This document shows positions 17,512-26,746 of a stretch of DNA of 64,000 nt, piece by piece; position 1 is the first letter of the stretch, and every line of letters begins with the position of its first letter. The translations under genes were made by a program, and so were the position numbers. The notes beneath the pieces are model-generated. The model did not search any database. It was not told the DNA's origin and saw nothing but the letters and a program-made list of their open reading frames with translations. This DNA comes from Caballeronia zhejiangensis (GTDB taxonomy: Bacteria > Pseudomonadota > Gammaproteobacteria > Burkholderiales > Burkholderiaceae), in NCBI RefSeq assembly GCF_000698575.1, contig NZ_JFHD01000003.1, positions 248,001-312,000 of the forward strand. Reading direction: 5' to 3'.

Positions 17512-18666
17512 TCAGCCGATCGCCCGCAGGCCTTCGACGATGCGCACGCGGCTCGCCTGCACCGCCGGCACGATCGCCGCTGCCATCGCGACGGCGAACG
17601 CGCATGCCGCCTGCAGAAGCATCGTCTCGTGCGACACCATGAAGACCGGGAACACGCCGCCTGTGGCGTGCTTGAAGACTTCGGCCATCGGCGGCGTCGC
17701 CAGGATGCCGATGCCACCGCCGATCGCGCAGATTGCCATCGATTCGCCGAACACGAGCACCGATAGAAATGCGGAGCCGAAGCCGAGCGCCTTCAATGTC
17801 GCGTATTCGGTGATGCGCTCGCGCGCGCTCATTGCCATCGCGTTCGCCATCACCGCCATGATGATAAGGATCACTACATATGACACGACGCGTATCGCCG
17901 CGATGATCTGATTCGACATTGCGACGAAGCCGAGCTGAAACGCCTGCTCCGTTTCCGTCAGCGTTTCGGCGAGCGAGTTCTTGAAGACATTGTCGATCTT
18001 GCGCGACACGACAGCCGCTTCGTCCGGATCCTTGATGCCGACCACGTACACGCCGACCTGATCGACATTGCGCTTGGTCGTCTTGCGGATCGTCTCGTTC
18101 AGATAGTCGTAGTGAAAAATCAGTTGCCGCGTAATGGTCGATTCGTCGCGCCCTTCCATGATGCCGCGCACGACGAAGTCCCATGTTCCCGGATAGATCG
18201 TGCCCTTGAGCGGAATGACGTCGCCGACCTTGAAGCCGTATTGATCCGCGAGCTGCCGGCCGATGAGCGCGCCTTTGCGATCGCGTCGATAATCGGCGCG
18301 TTGCTGCTCGGGCACGATGAACTCGGGATAGAGATCGAGATAGTTGTCGGACACGGCGAACTGCGCGAAGAAGTTCTTCGGATCGCGATACACGCCGCCG
18401 AACCAGTTCGAGCGCGCAACGAGCGTCACGCCCTCGACGCCGCGTATGCGGTTCTCATAGGCGAGCGGCAACGGAAACACGAGCGAGATTGCATTGCGCG
18501 TGACGAGCCGCGCGTTCGATGCAGCCGCGGCGCCTGCATACCACGCATCGACGACGGTATGCAAAAGACCATATGCGAGCACCGCGATGGTCAGCCCGAG
18601 CACCGTCAGCGTGGTGCGCAGCTTGTGCCGCATCGCGTTGCGCAGGATCAGCTTGAACACGAACAT
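17512..18666 (-). CDS. ABC exporter permease (MacB/FtsX type), first permease
   Basis: A 384-residue permease with the same layout as its neighbour: an N-terminal TM (about 15-38), a periplasmic domain (about 40-255) and three C-terminal TMs with the FtsX signature (RITEYATLKALGFGSAFLSVL). Two different permeases in one operon suggest a heterodimeric exporter (DevC/SalY-like), in contrast to MacB, which fuses ATPase and permease in one chain. It starts 6 nt after the ATPase gene. Confidence 0.9.
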   Translation of the reverse strand: MFVFKLILRNAMRHKLRTTLTVLGLTIAVLAYGLLHTVVDAWYAGAAAASNARLVTRNAISLVFPLPLAYENRIRGVEGVTLVARSNWFGGVYRDPKNFFAQFAVSDNYLDLYPEFIVPEQQRADYRRDRKGALIGRQLADQYGFKVGDVIPLKGTIYPGTWDFVVRGIMEGRDESTITRQLIFHYDYLNETIRKTTKRNVDQVGVYVVGIKDPDEAAVVSRKIDNVFKNSLAETLTETEQAFQLGFVAMSNQIIAAIRVVSYVVILIIMAVMANAMAMSARERITEYATLKALGFGSAFLSVLVFGESMAICAIGGGIGILATPPMAEVFKHATGGVFPVFMVSHETMLLQAACAFAVAMAAAIVPAVQASRVRIVEGLRAIG

Positions 18667-18672
18667 GATGGC

Positions 18673-19365
18673 TTAGCCCACGGTTCCATCGATCAGCTCG
18701 CCTTTCTCCAGATGCACGAGCGCCTTCGCCGCGCCGGCCGCGTGCGCGTCATGCGTCACCATGATGATGGTCTTGCCGAGCTTGTCGTTGAGACGTTGCA
18801 GCATCGCGAGGACATCGGCGGCGGAGCTGCGGTCGAGATCGCCGGTCGGTTCGTCGGCGACGATCAGCTTCGGGTCCGTGATCAGCGCACGCGCGATCGC
18901 GACGCGCTGCTGCTGCCCGCCCGACAGCTCCGACGGATAGTGACTCATGCGATCGGCCATGTTGACCATGTCGAGCACCATCGCGACGCGTTCCTTGCGC
19001 TCGTGGCGCGTGAGGCGCGTGAGCATCAGCGGCAACTCGACGTTCTCGAACGCGGACAGCACCGGCATCAGGTTATAGAACTGGAAGATGAAGCCGACGT
19101 TCGCCGCGCGCCAGTCGGCAAGCGCGGCTTCGGGCAGGCGCGTGATATCGAGTCCGCCGACGAGCAACTCGCCGCTATCGGGCCGGTCGATGCCCGCGAT
19201 CAGGTTGAGCAGCGTGCTCTTGCCCGAACCCGACGGCCCCATCAACGCGACGAAATTGCCTTCCGCGATGGACAACGTGATGTCGGTGAGCACCGGCACG
19301 GTCTGCACACCGCGCCGATACGACTTCGCGACGTGGCTGATCTGAACGAGAGGCGTCGTGCTCAC
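18673..19365 (-). CDS. ABC exporter ATPase (LolD/MacB/DevA type)
   Basis: A 230-residue nucleotide-binding subunit with Walker A GPSGSGKST (about 42-50), Q-loop, signature LSGGQQQRVAIARAL, Walker B LIVADEPTGDLD and the H-loop VTHDAHAA. The SGEL and DITRL segments and overall size are typical of MacB/LolD-type ATPases that power FtsX-like permeases by mechanotransmission. It is separated from the adaptor gene by one base, so expression is coupled. Confidence 0.95.
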   Translation of the reverse strand: MSTTPLVQISHVAKSYRRGVQTVPVLTDITLSIAEGNFVALMGPSGSGKSTLLNLIAGIDRPDSGELLVGGLDITRLPEAALADWRAANVGFIFQFYNLMPVLSAFENVELPLMLTRLTRHERKERVAMVLDMVNMADRMSHYPSELSGGQQQRVAIARALITDPKLIVADEPTGDLDRSSAADVLAMLQRLNDKLGKTIIMVTHDAHAAGAAKALVHLEKGELIDGTVG

Positions 19366-19366
19366 G

Positions 19367-20575
19367 TTATTTCTTCGCCAGCGTGACTTTGGCGCCGTTC
19401 TTGATCTTGTCGCCGGGCGCGAGCACGAGCACGTCGCCGGGCTTCACGCCCTGCACAGCTAGCAGATCGCCGATGCGCTCGCCCGTCGTCACCGGCACTT
19501 CGCGCGCGGCGTCGTGATCGACCACGTAGACCACTTTCCTGCCATCGCGCGTGACGACCGCCGATGGCTGCACGGCGACAACCGCCTTCTTCTCCTCGGG
19601 CGGCACCGGCTTCGACAGGAACGCGACTTTCGCGGACATATCGGGCAGCACGCGCGAATCGCGTTCGACGAAACGCACTTTCACGAGCACGGTGGCTTTG
19701 GATCGATCGACCGTCGGCACGATGCGCGACACGCGGCCCGCGAAGCGCGCGTCGGGCAGCGCATCGAGTTGAATCTCGCACGGCTGATCGACAGCGATGC
19801 GCGCGATGTTCGACTCGGCGACATCGGCTTCGACTTCGAGCGTCTTCATGTCAGCGATGGTGACAACCGCGCCCTTGCTGTCCGACGCCGATGAGAACGG
19901 CGTGATGTTGTCGCCGACATTCGCGTGCTTCTCGATCACGACGCCGTCGAAGGGCGCGCGAATCACGGTTTGATCGACGGCTACTTGCGCTGCCTGCGCG
20001 TTGGCTTGCGCGGAGACGATCGCGGCTTCGTCGCTGTTGATCGACGCCTTGGCCTTGTCGAAGCGGGCGAGCGCGGCATCGTACTGTGTCGCCGGAATCG
20101 CGCCTTGCGGTGCGAGGATCTTGTAGCGCTTGAGATCGACTTCCGCGTTCTTCAGTTCGGCGCGCTGCAGCTCGAGATTCGCCCGCGCGACCTTGACCTG
20201 CGCCTGGGCCTGCGCGAGCGACGCAGCCACGTCATTGCTCTCCAGCCGCGCGATGATCTGCCCTTCCTTCACCGGCGTGCCTTCGAGCACGCCGAGCCAT
20301 TCGACGCGCCCTTGTCCTTTCGATGCGACTGCGGCCTTGCGTTGCGGCACGACATAGCCCGTGGCGTTCAGAAGCGTATAGCTCTGCGACGGATACACCG
20401 ACGTGACCGTGGCGGTTTCGACGGCCTGCGGGCCGGTGAGACGAAACGCCACGCCGATGAGCGCGAGCAGAATCGCAACGATGATGGCGTAACGAAGCCA
20501 GTTGCGCCGGCGCCGCGGCATCGCGGCAGACGGACCCCGGTCGATCTTGAGTTTTTCTAAGTTGTGTTCAGCCAA
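19367..20575 (-). CDS. HlyD/MacA-family periplasmic adaptor of the ABC exporter
   Basis: A membrane-fusion protein of about 402 residues. It has a short cytosolic N-terminus rich in Arg, one TM (about 25-45), then lipoyl, coiled-coil hairpin (about 115-215, Ala/Gln rich) and beta-barrel domains (SDSKGAVVTIADMKTLEVEADV). It bridges the inner-membrane permeases to an outer-membrane channel. The start is uncertain: a TTG at 20575 begins AEHNLEKLKIDR, a segment I consider family-like; an ATG at 20521 gives a version 18 residues shorter. Neither has a convincing ribosome site. First gene of the exporter operon. Confidence 0.87.
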   Translation of the reverse strand: MAEHNLEKLKIDRGPSAAMPRRRRNWLRYAIIVAILLALIGVAFRLTGPQAVETATVTSVYPSQSYTLLNATGYVVPQRKAAVASKGQGRVEWLGVLEGTPVKEGQIIARLESNDVAASLAQAQAQVKVARANLELQRAELKNAEVDLKRYKILAPQGAIPATQYDAALARFDKAKASINSDEAAIVSAQANAQAAQVAVDQTVIRAPFDGVVIEKHANVGDNITPFSSASDSKGAVVTIADMKTLEVEADVAESNIARIAVDQPCEIQLDALPDARFAGRVSRIVPTVDRSKATVLVKVRFVERDSRVLPDMSAKVAFLSKPVPPEEKKAVVAVQPSAVVTRDGRKVVYVVDHDAAREVPVTTGERIGDLLAVQGVKPGDVLVLAPGDKIKNGAKVTLAKK

Positions 20576-20653
20576 TTTTGGACGTGCGCCGCGGAATGGG
20601 CCCGCGGATCGGCATGCGGTGAAAGGATGGTCAGTATAGCGCTGTCCTTTCAA

Positions 20654-21460
20654 TCAGCTTCCCAAGGCCACCCGCTCCGGCTCGTCGGGCTCGAACCAAT
20701 CGGGATTGCGTTCCGCGATCGGATGCAACGACACCAGAATCTCGCGCAGATGCGCGCGCATCGCTTCCTCGGCGCCATCGGGATCATGCGCCTTCAACGC
20801 GCTCACGATGCGCGCATGCTGCTTGATGAGCAGATCGAGCGGCGATACATCCGGCAAGCTCAGATAACGCACGCGATCCATCTGCGCCTTGATGTCCTGG
20901 ATCGTGTCCCATGCAGCGACGCAGTCGATCGATTGCGCGATCTGCATGTGGAACTGTTCATCGAGTGCGAGAAAGGCAGTGGTGTCGTTCACTTTCGATG
21001 CGCTCTTCTGCTCGCGAAGATTCGCGGCGAGATCGTCGAGTTGCGAATCGGTGATGGCGACCGCGGCCTTGCGCGCGACCGCCGTTTCGATCGCCTCGCG
21101 AATGAAACGCCCTTCGCGCACCTGACGCGGCGAGATTTTTTTCACGAAGGTGCCGCGCTGAGGCAACACTTGCAGCACGCCCGCCTCGACGAGCTTGATG
21201 AAGGTCTCGCGCACCGGCTGCCGCGAAACCTGGAACATCTCCGCGACTTCCTTTTCGGAAAGCGGCGTGCCGGGCACGAGTTGTCCCGCGAAGATCGCCT
21301 GACGCAGCGCCCGAAAAATCTGCTTGCCGATGGGCTCATGCGAGTCGTGCGATATCGCCGAAGTCAGATCGGGCAATTCGAACTTCTGCGATGCGAGCGG
21401 CCTGCGTACGCGCGCACGCCGCACTGCAGCCGAGCCATTCGACACGATACCGTCTTGCAT
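20654..21460 (-). CDS. GntR-family regulator, FCD subfamily (UxuR/FadR-like)
   Basis: A 268-residue regulator. A basic tail (about 1-35) precedes the GntR winged helix (about 42-105; SEKEVAEMFQVSRQPVRETFIKL), followed by an all-helical FCD effector domain (about 120-245) with the usual metal-binding Asp/His residues (DEQFHMQIA, QHARIVSAL). FCD regulators sense small organic acids, and UxuR/ExuR types sense hexuronate intermediates. It sits at the edge of the hexonate cluster and is the best candidate regulator for it. Confidence 0.9.
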   Translation of the reverse strand: MQDGIVSNGSAAVRRARVRRPLASQKFELPDLTSAISHDSHEPIGKQIFRALRQAIFAGQLVPGTPLSEKEVAEMFQVSRQPVRETFIKLVEAGVLQVLPQRGTFVKKISPRQVREGRFIREAIETAVARKAAVAITDSQLDDLAANLREQKSASKVNDTTAFLALDEQFHMQIAQSIDCVAAWDTIQDIKAQMDRVRYLSLPDVSPLDLLIKQHARIVSALKAHDPDGAEEAMRAHLREILVSLHPIAERNPDWFEPDEPERVALGS

Positions 21461-21525
21461 GATTGAACCTGAACGCTAATGAGGAGAAAGCGAGCCACGT
21501 TCGCGCGCCTCGCTTCCCGATACTA

Positions 21526-22824
21526 TCACGCAGCACTCGCCGCGCTTTCACGCTTCGCGCGCGCTTTCGGCTCGCGAATCCATACGAGCGAACACAGCGC
21601 GCCGAGCACCGCGATCGCGCCGGCCAGAACGAAGGCGCTGCCATACGCGCCGTGCGTCGCCTCGACGATGAAGCCCGTCACCGCCGGTCCGATCACGCCC
21701 GCGAGATTCGCGAGCAGATGCACGAAACCGCCCACGCCGCCGACGTTTTCGCGCCGCACCGTGTCCTGAATCACGGCCCAGTACACGGACCCGGTTACAT
21801 AGAGGAAGAAGATCGTCACGGACATCAACGCCACCGCGCCCTGCGTGCTCTCCACGCGCCCCGCGAACGCGACGCACAGCGCCGCCATGCCGAGGCACAC
21901 GGTCAGCACGATGCGGCGCGACATGAGCGGCTTGCCTGTGATACGCAAAATCGCATCGGTGATGAAGCCGCCCGCCGCGAGCCCGATGCTGCCGAGCAGC
22001 CACGGAATCACCGTCGCAAAGCTCATGTCGCGCAGGGACATGTGATGCGCTTCGGTCAGATACGTCGGGAACCACGAGAGAAAGAAGAACAGCACGTAGT
22101 TGTATGCAAAAAACGCGAATGCCGTGGCGAGGATGATCGGCTGACGCAGATAAAAGCCGAGGTTCGCCTGCTTGCCGTGCGTGCCGTGCTCCATCGACGC
22201 GGCGTCCTGCTGGCCCGCGACGATAAGATCGAGTTCGGCCTGCGTGACGCGCTTGTTCTGTTGCGGATGCTCGGTCGTCGAAAGCGCCCAAAGCACGAGC
22301 CACGCGAAGCCGATCATCATGATGATGACGAACGCCCAGCGCCAGCCGAACTGGATCGCCATGTAACCGACGACCGGGCCGGCGAGCGCGCCGCCCAGCG
22401 GCGTCCCCGAACTGATGACCCCGATCGCGCTCGCCACTTCACGACGCGGAAACCAGTTGTTCACCATCTTGCTGTTCGACGAGCTGAACGGTCCCTCTCC
22501 CATGCCGAAGAGCACGCGAAGCACGATCAGCGACACGAGACTGCTCGCCAGCGCAGTCGCACCGCAAAACAGCGACCAGATGCCCATTGCGCCGCCGAAG
22601 ACTTTCTTCGCGCCGATCCTGTCCGACAGCACGCCGCCGACAAAATTGAATAATGCATACCCGATGAAAAAGCTGCTGAACACGATGCCCATCTGCGCAT
22701 GCGTGAAATGCAGGTCTTTCTGGATGAGCGGAGCGGCGATGGAAAGCGCCGCGCGGTCGAGATAGTTGACGACGCCCGCGAGGAACAGCAGGCCGACGAC
22801 GAACCACCGCTGACTTTTGATCAT
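21526..22824 (-). CDS. MFS sugar-acid:H+ symporter (ACS family; GudP/ExuT-like)
   Basis: A 432-residue, 12-TM carrier. TM1 reads GVVNYLDRAALSIAAPLIQ, and RVLFGMGEGPFSSSNSK in TM4 is characteristic of hexonate/hexuronate carriers such as GudP, GarP and ExuT. The ATG at 22824 follows CGGAGA and is preferred over an ATG 18 nt upstream. It is next to the Zn dehydrogenase, mannonate dehydratase and fructuronate reductase genes, so it probably imports an aldonate or uronate. Confidence 0.9.
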   Translation of the reverse strand: MIKSQRWFVVGLLFLAGVVNYLDRAALSIAAPLIQKDLHFTHAQMGIVFSSFFIGYALFNFVGGVLSDRIGAKKVFGGAMGIWSLFCGATALASSLVSLIVLRVLFGMGEGPFSSSNSKMVNNWFPRREVASAIGVISSGTPLGGALAGPVVGYMAIQFGWRWAFVIIMMIGFAWLVLWALSTTEHPQQNKRVTQAELDLIVAGQQDAASMEHGTHGKQANLGFYLRQPIILATAFAFFAYNYVLFFFLSWFPTYLTEAHHMSLRDMSFATVIPWLLGSIGLAAGGFITDAILRITGKPLMSRRIVLTVCLGMAALCVAFAGRVESTQGAVALMSVTIFFLYVTGSVYWAVIQDTVRRENVGGVGGFVHLLANLAGVIGPAVTGFIVEATHGAYGSAFVLAGAIAVLGALCSLVWIREPKARAKRESAASAA

Positions 22825-22871
22825 GTCGAGTCTCCGATGCACCGCTTCTCGTGGCCTTCCGGTCCGGCGGC

Positions 22872-22900
22872 TTCATGAATGATGAATTTTGAATGCCGAT
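22872..22900. repeat. Dispersed intergenic motif, GATGAATTTTGAATGC type
   Basis: An AT-rich segment between the end of the Zn dehydrogenase and the start of the MFS gene; it contains GAATGATGAATTTTGAATGC, in the same word family as the other dispersed motifs. Confidence 0.4.
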
Positions 22901-22915
22901 GCCAAGTAGCGCCCG

Positions 22916-23953
22916 TCAGTCGAACTGGAGATGCACCTTCATCGATTGAGAGCGATCCAGCGCGACTTCGAATGCACGATTCGCTTCGGCGAGCGGAAAT
23001 GCGTGCGTCATCAGCAGACGAAGGTCGATGCGCTGCGAGGCGATTTCATCCGCGGCGATCGCGTATTCATCGGTGAAGCGGAACGAGCCCTGATAACGCA
23101 GCTCTTTCGCCATCACGAGGTTCGCCGCGACCGGCGACTGACCGGCCGGCAGATTTCCGAGCTGGATCACCGTGCCGCCCGCACGCACCGAGCGCAACGC
23201 GGTGTCGAGACCGGCGGGGCTGCCCGATGCCTCGATCACGACGTCGAAGGTGCCGCGTTCGCGCGACCAGGCATCGATGCGCGCCTGATCGTTCGCGAGC
23301 ACGGTCTCGTCGGCGCCGAGCGACGCCGCCATCGCGAGCGCCTTGTCAGCAAGATCGAGCGCGACGATGCGATGCGCGCCCGCGCGCCGCGCGGCGGCCA
23401 GCACGATGCAGCCGATCGGCCCGCAACCCACGAGCAGCATCTTCGCGCCGACGAGCGGGCCGGCGAGCTTCAACGCGTGCAACGCGACAGCAAGCGGCTC
23501 GGCCATCGACGCCTGCGCGAAATCGAGTGTATCCGGCACCGGAACGCATTGCCGCGCGGCTGCCGTGATGTATTGCCGGAACATACCCTGCATATGCGGG
23601 AACGTCGACGCGCTGCCCATGAAGCGCATCTTCAGGCAATGGTTCGGCATGCCTTTCACGCAAAAGCGGCACGTTCCGCAATTCAGGCCCGGATTCACCG
23701 CGACCCGCTGGCCGACTGCAAGGCCCGTCACGCCCTCGCCCAGCGCGGCAATCTCGCCCGCGACTTCGTGACCGAGCACGAACGGCTCGCGCACGGCGAA
23801 GTCGCCGCTTTTGCCCTTGAAGTAATACGAAAGATCCGACCCGCAGATGCCGCCCGCGCGCACGCGAATCTGCACCTGTCCGGGTTCTGGTTCGGGCGTG
23901 TCGATCTCGTCGATGACGAGCTTCTTCGGTTCGTGTAGAACGGCTGCGAGCAT
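22916..23953 (-). CDS. Zn-dependent medium-chain dehydrogenase, L-idonate/L-gulonate 5-dehydrogenase-like
   Basis: A 345-residue zinc alcohol dehydrogenase. The catalytic-zinc region is GGICGSDLSYYFKG and GHEVAGEI, structural-zinc Cys are in NCGTCRFCVKGMPNHC, and the NAD-binding motif is VGCGPIGCIV with an acidic residue ending beta-2 (VALDLADKA). The length and motifs (FMGSASTFPHMQGMF) resemble IdnD. Context suggests C5 oxidation of a hexonate: L-idonate would give 5-keto-D-gluconate, L-gulonate would give D-fructuronate. Because fructuronate reductase and mannonate dehydratase are adjacent, I favour L-gulonate; the sequence alone does not decide. Confidence 0.88.
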   Translation of the reverse strand: MLAAVLHEPKKLVIDEIDTPEPEPGQVQIRVRAGGICGSDLSYYFKGKSGDFAVREPFVLGHEVAGEIAALGEGVTGLAVGQRVAVNPGLNCGTCRFCVKGMPNHCLKMRFMGSASTFPHMQGMFRQYITAAARQCVPVPDTLDFAQASMAEPLAVALHALKLAGPLVGAKMLLVGCGPIGCIVLAAARRAGAHRIVALDLADKALAMAASLGADETVLANDQARIDAWSRERGTFDVVIEASGSPAGLDTALRSVRAGGTVIQLGNLPAGQSPVAANLVMAKELRYQGSFRFTDEYAIAADEIASQRIDLRLLMTHAFPLAEANRAFEVALDRSQSMKVHLQFD

Positions 23954-24008
23954 GATCTATGTCCTGGAATCTGCAGTTTGCACTTTGTATAAAGCGTTTC
24001 GCATGCAA

Positions 24009-25379
24009 TCAACGGCGGGCGGCGAGCGCCGGTTCTGCGTTCGATCCGGCGATCGCGGCATCGTGTTGCGGCGCGCCCCAGTCGTGCAGATCACGGCCGA
24101 CGCGCGCCGGCGCGGTCTCGGGCAGAAGCAGAAGCGAGATCGTCGAGACGATGCCGAGCGCGGCAACGTACACGATGAGACCGATCGAGCTTCCGCCCGT
24201 CGCCTGAATCAGCTTCACCGCGACGAGACCTAGCGCGCCGCTGCCGATCAGCGAACCGATCTGCCAGATGAGCGCAATGCCGCTGCATCGCACGCGTGCC
24301 GGAAAGAGCTCGGGAAAGAGCGATGCTTGCGGCGCATAACAAAGGCTGTGGCCGACGGTGATCGCGAGAATCATCACGGTCTGGATCGCGAGGCGGCTGC
24401 CGCTATCGATAGCGTGAAAGAGCGGCATGACGAGCAGCACATGCAGCACTGCGCCCGCGATGAATGTCGCGCGCCGACCGATGCGATCCGACAGTGCGCC
24501 CGCGAGCGGGATCGCAATCAGTTCGAGCACGACCGCGACGATGATCGTCTGCAGAAGCAGCGAGTCGGCGATGCCGTGCGCGCGGCCGTAGGCGAGCACG
24601 ATCATCGTGTACATGGCGAACGTGCAAGCCTCGATCAGCTTCGCGCCGACACCCTTCACGATCGTCGCGCCGTGCTGCTTCACCACTTCCACGACGGGCC
24701 GCGATTCGACCGCCTTGGTCTCGCGGATCGCCGCGAACACCGGCGATTCCTCGGTGCGCAGTCGAATATAAAGCCCGACGACGACAAGCACGATGCTGCC
24801 GAGAAATGGCAGACGCCAGCCCCAGTCCATCAGTTGTTCGTGCGTGAGCATCGCGGTCAGAACGGCGAAGATGCCCGATGGGATCAGAAAGCCCGCGGGC
24901 GCGCCGAGCTGGACGAGGCTCGCGAAGAAGCCGCGTTCGCGCGGCGGCGCATATTCGGCGGTGAGCAAGACCGCGCCGGCCTGCTCGCCGCCGACGCCGA
25001 AGCCTTGCAGCACGCGGATCAGCACAAGCGCCGCCGGCGCCCAGATGCCGATCTGCGAGTAATCCGGCAACAAGCCGATGGCGAACGTGCCCAGACCCAC
25101 GATCAGAATGGTGACAATCAGCGCTTTCTTGCGGCCGATCTTGTCGCCGAAATGCCCGAACACGATACCGCCCACAGGCCGCGCGACGAACCCGACCGCA
25201 TACGTGGCGAACGCGGCCAGCGTGCCGATCAGCGGATCGTGGCTCGGAAAGAATTTTGCGCCGAACACGAGCACCGCTGCCGTGCCGTACACGAAGAAGT
25301 CGTAATACTCCGCCGCCGTGCCGATGGTCGATGCCGCTGCCACCCGGCGCAGCATCGCGCTGGTTTCCCTGTGTGCCAT
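24009..25379 (-). CDS. MFS transporter, metabolite:H+ symporter (MHS) family
   Basis: A 456-residue, 12-TM carrier of the MHS family (shikimate, citrate, proline/betaine and dicarboxylate carriers): N-terminal ASTIGTAAEYYDFFVYGTAAVL, and GHFGDKIGRKK after TM2. The ATG at 25379 is preceded by CGGAGA; longer in-frame extensions would overlap the mannonate dehydratase gene. It is the second carrier in the hexonate cluster, so the cluster may handle two related substrates. Confidence 0.9.
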   Translation of the reverse strand: MAHRETSAMLRRVAAASTIGTAAEYYDFFVYGTAAVLVFGAKFFPSHDPLIGTLAAFATYAVGFVARPVGGIVFGHFGDKIGRKKALIVTILIVGLGTFAIGLLPDYSQIGIWAPAALVLIRVLQGFGVGGEQAGAVLLTAEYAPPRERGFFASLVQLGAPAGFLIPSGIFAVLTAMLTHEQLMDWGWRLPFLGSIVLVVVGLYIRLRTEESPVFAAIRETKAVESRPVVEVVKQHGATIVKGVGAKLIEACTFAMYTMIVLAYGRAHGIADSLLLQTIIVAVVLELIAIPLAGALSDRIGRRATFIAGAVLHVLLVMPLFHAIDSGSRLAIQTVMILAITVGHSLCYAPQASLFPELFPARVRCSGIALIWQIGSLIGSGALGLVAVKLIQATGGSSIGLIVYVAALGIVSTISLLLLPETAPARVGRDLHDWGAPQHDAAIAGSNAEPALAARR

Positions 25380-25426
25380 GTCTGTCTCCGGTATCTTGTG
25401 TTTTGAATGCCTTAAACCAAACGCGA

Positions 25427-26635
25427 TTACCAGTTCCAGAGCGTGCCGTCTTCGAGGCGCGCCACCGGCAAGTACGCCGGATCGTACGGATACCTTGCGG
25501 CGAGCTTTTCGTCGATGTCTACACCGTGCCCCGGCGCTTCGCCCGGGTGCATCATCCCGCGATCGAACGACCATGCATGCGGGAACACATCGAGCGCTTC
25601 CTTCGGAAAGCCCATGTACTCCTGCACGCCGAAGTTGGGCACCCACAAGTCGAAGTGCAGCGCTGCGCCCATGCAGACCGGCGACAGATCCGAAGGACCG
25701 TGGCAGCCCGTGCGGACCTGATACAGCGATGCGAAATCGGCGATGCGCTTCAGATGCGTGATGCCGCCCGCATGCGTGAGCGTCGCGCGGATGTAGTCGA
25801 TCAGTTGCTCTTCGATCAGCTGCTTGCAGTCCCAGATGCTGTTGAACACCTCGCCCACCGCAATCGGGGTCACGGTGTGCTCGCGGATCAGACGGAAGCC
25901 GGCCTGATTCTCGGCGGGCGTCGGATCCTCCATCCAGAACAGGCGATACGGCTCGACCGATTTGCCGAACCGCGCCGCTTCGATCGGCGTAAGCCGGTGA
26001 TGCACATCGTGCAGCAGATGCGTGTCGAAACCGAACTTGTCGCGCACGGCTTCAAAGAGTTTCGGCACGAAATCCAGGTACTTTTCGGAGGACCAGCTCT
26101 GCTCCTCGACCGCACCCTTCGTCGCCGGCTCATACATGCCGTCGCCCTTCGCGACGCCATAAACCGAACGCATGTTCGGCACGCCGCACTGGATGCGAAT
26201 CGCCCTGTAGCCCTCTTCGATATGCTCCGCGTAGCGGTCGAGCGCTTCGGGGATGTCGCGGCCGGTTGCGTGTCCGTAGACCATCACGCCGTCGCGCGAC
26301 GCACCGCCGAGCAGCTTGTAGAGCGGCATGTTCGCGGCCTTGCCGAGGATGTCCCAGAGCGCCATGTCGACGGCGGCGATTGCGGTCATCGTGACGGGGC
26401 CGCGTCGCCAGTACGCGCCCTTGTAGAGAAACTGCCAGGTGTCTTCGATGCGGCCCGCTTCGCGCCCGATCAACAGCGGACATACGTGATCCTTCAGATA
26501 CGACGCGACAGCGAGTTCGCGGCCATTGAGCGTCGCATCGCCGATACCGTAGATGCCCTCGTCCGTTTCCACCTTCAGCGTGACGAAGTTGCGGCCGGGG
26601 CAAGTCACGATCACGTCGGCGCGGATGATCTTCAT
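25427..26635 (-). CDS. manD: D-mannonate dehydratase, enolase superfamily (ManD/RspA)
   Basis: A 402-residue enolase-superfamily dehydratase that converts D-mannonate to 2-keto-3-deoxy-D-gluconate. Typical ManD features are the N-terminal [22 protein letters not shown], the [12 protein letters not shown] segment, metal ligands around [16 protein letters not shown] and VGEVFNS, and the late [19 protein letters not shown]. ManD-clade enzymes vary in efficiency and some act in L-gulonate or L-idonate routes; that cannot be told apart here. It is divergently transcribed from the fructuronate reductase gene across a short region with an operator-like dyad. Confidence 0.93.
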   Translation of the reverse strand: MKIIRADVIVTCPGRNFVTLKVETDEGIYGIGDATLNGRELAVASYLKDHVCPLLIGREAGRIEDTWQFLYKGAYWRRGPVTMTAIAAVDMALWDILGKAANMPLYKLLGGASRDGVMVYGHATGRDIPEALDRYAEHIEEGYRAIRIQCGVPNMRSVYGVAKGDGMYEPATKGAVEEQSWSSEKYLDFVPKLFEAVRDKFGFDTHLLHDVHHRLTPIEAARFGKSVEPYRLFWMEDPTPAENQAGFRLIREHTVTPIAVGEVFNSIWDCKQLIEEQLIDYIRATLTHAGGITHLKRIADFASLYQVRTGCHGPSDLSPVCMGAALHFDLWVPNFGVQEYMGFPKEALDVFPHAWSFDRGMMHPGEAPGHGVDIDEKLAARYPYDPAYLPVARLEDGTLWNW

Positions 26636-26676
26636 AGGTATTTCCTTGAATGGGCATTCGATGTGCCGGATACTAC

Positions 26677-26688
26677 CATACCAGTATG
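26677..26688. promoter_or_regulatory. Operator-like dyad CATAC-CA-GTATG
   Basis: An inverted repeat of 5-bp arms around a 2-bp centre, in the AT-richer region between divergent manD and the fructuronate reductase gene. Size and arm sequence suit a GntR/FCD operator, so it may be the site of the regulator at 20654-21460. No second copy was found. Confidence 0.4.
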
Positions 26689-26721
26689 TTACGACGTCAA
26701 TAACGGGTTTTCCCCATTCCT

Positions 26722-26746
26722 AATTCAAAATGCCATCGAAAATGCC
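26722..26746. repeat. Dispersed intergenic motif, AATTCAAAATGCC type
   Basis: Two consecutive AAAATGCC words spanning the probable start region of the fructuronate reductase gene; an inverse-orientation member of the dispersed GAATGC/GCATGCAAAATGC family. Confidence 0.4.

Noticed and set aside
16205..18184. Minus-strand 659-codon frame across the two permeases
   Set aside because: Out of frame with the two FtsX-type permeases, which have clear domains and TM patterns; the product is Arg-rich and low in hydrophobics.
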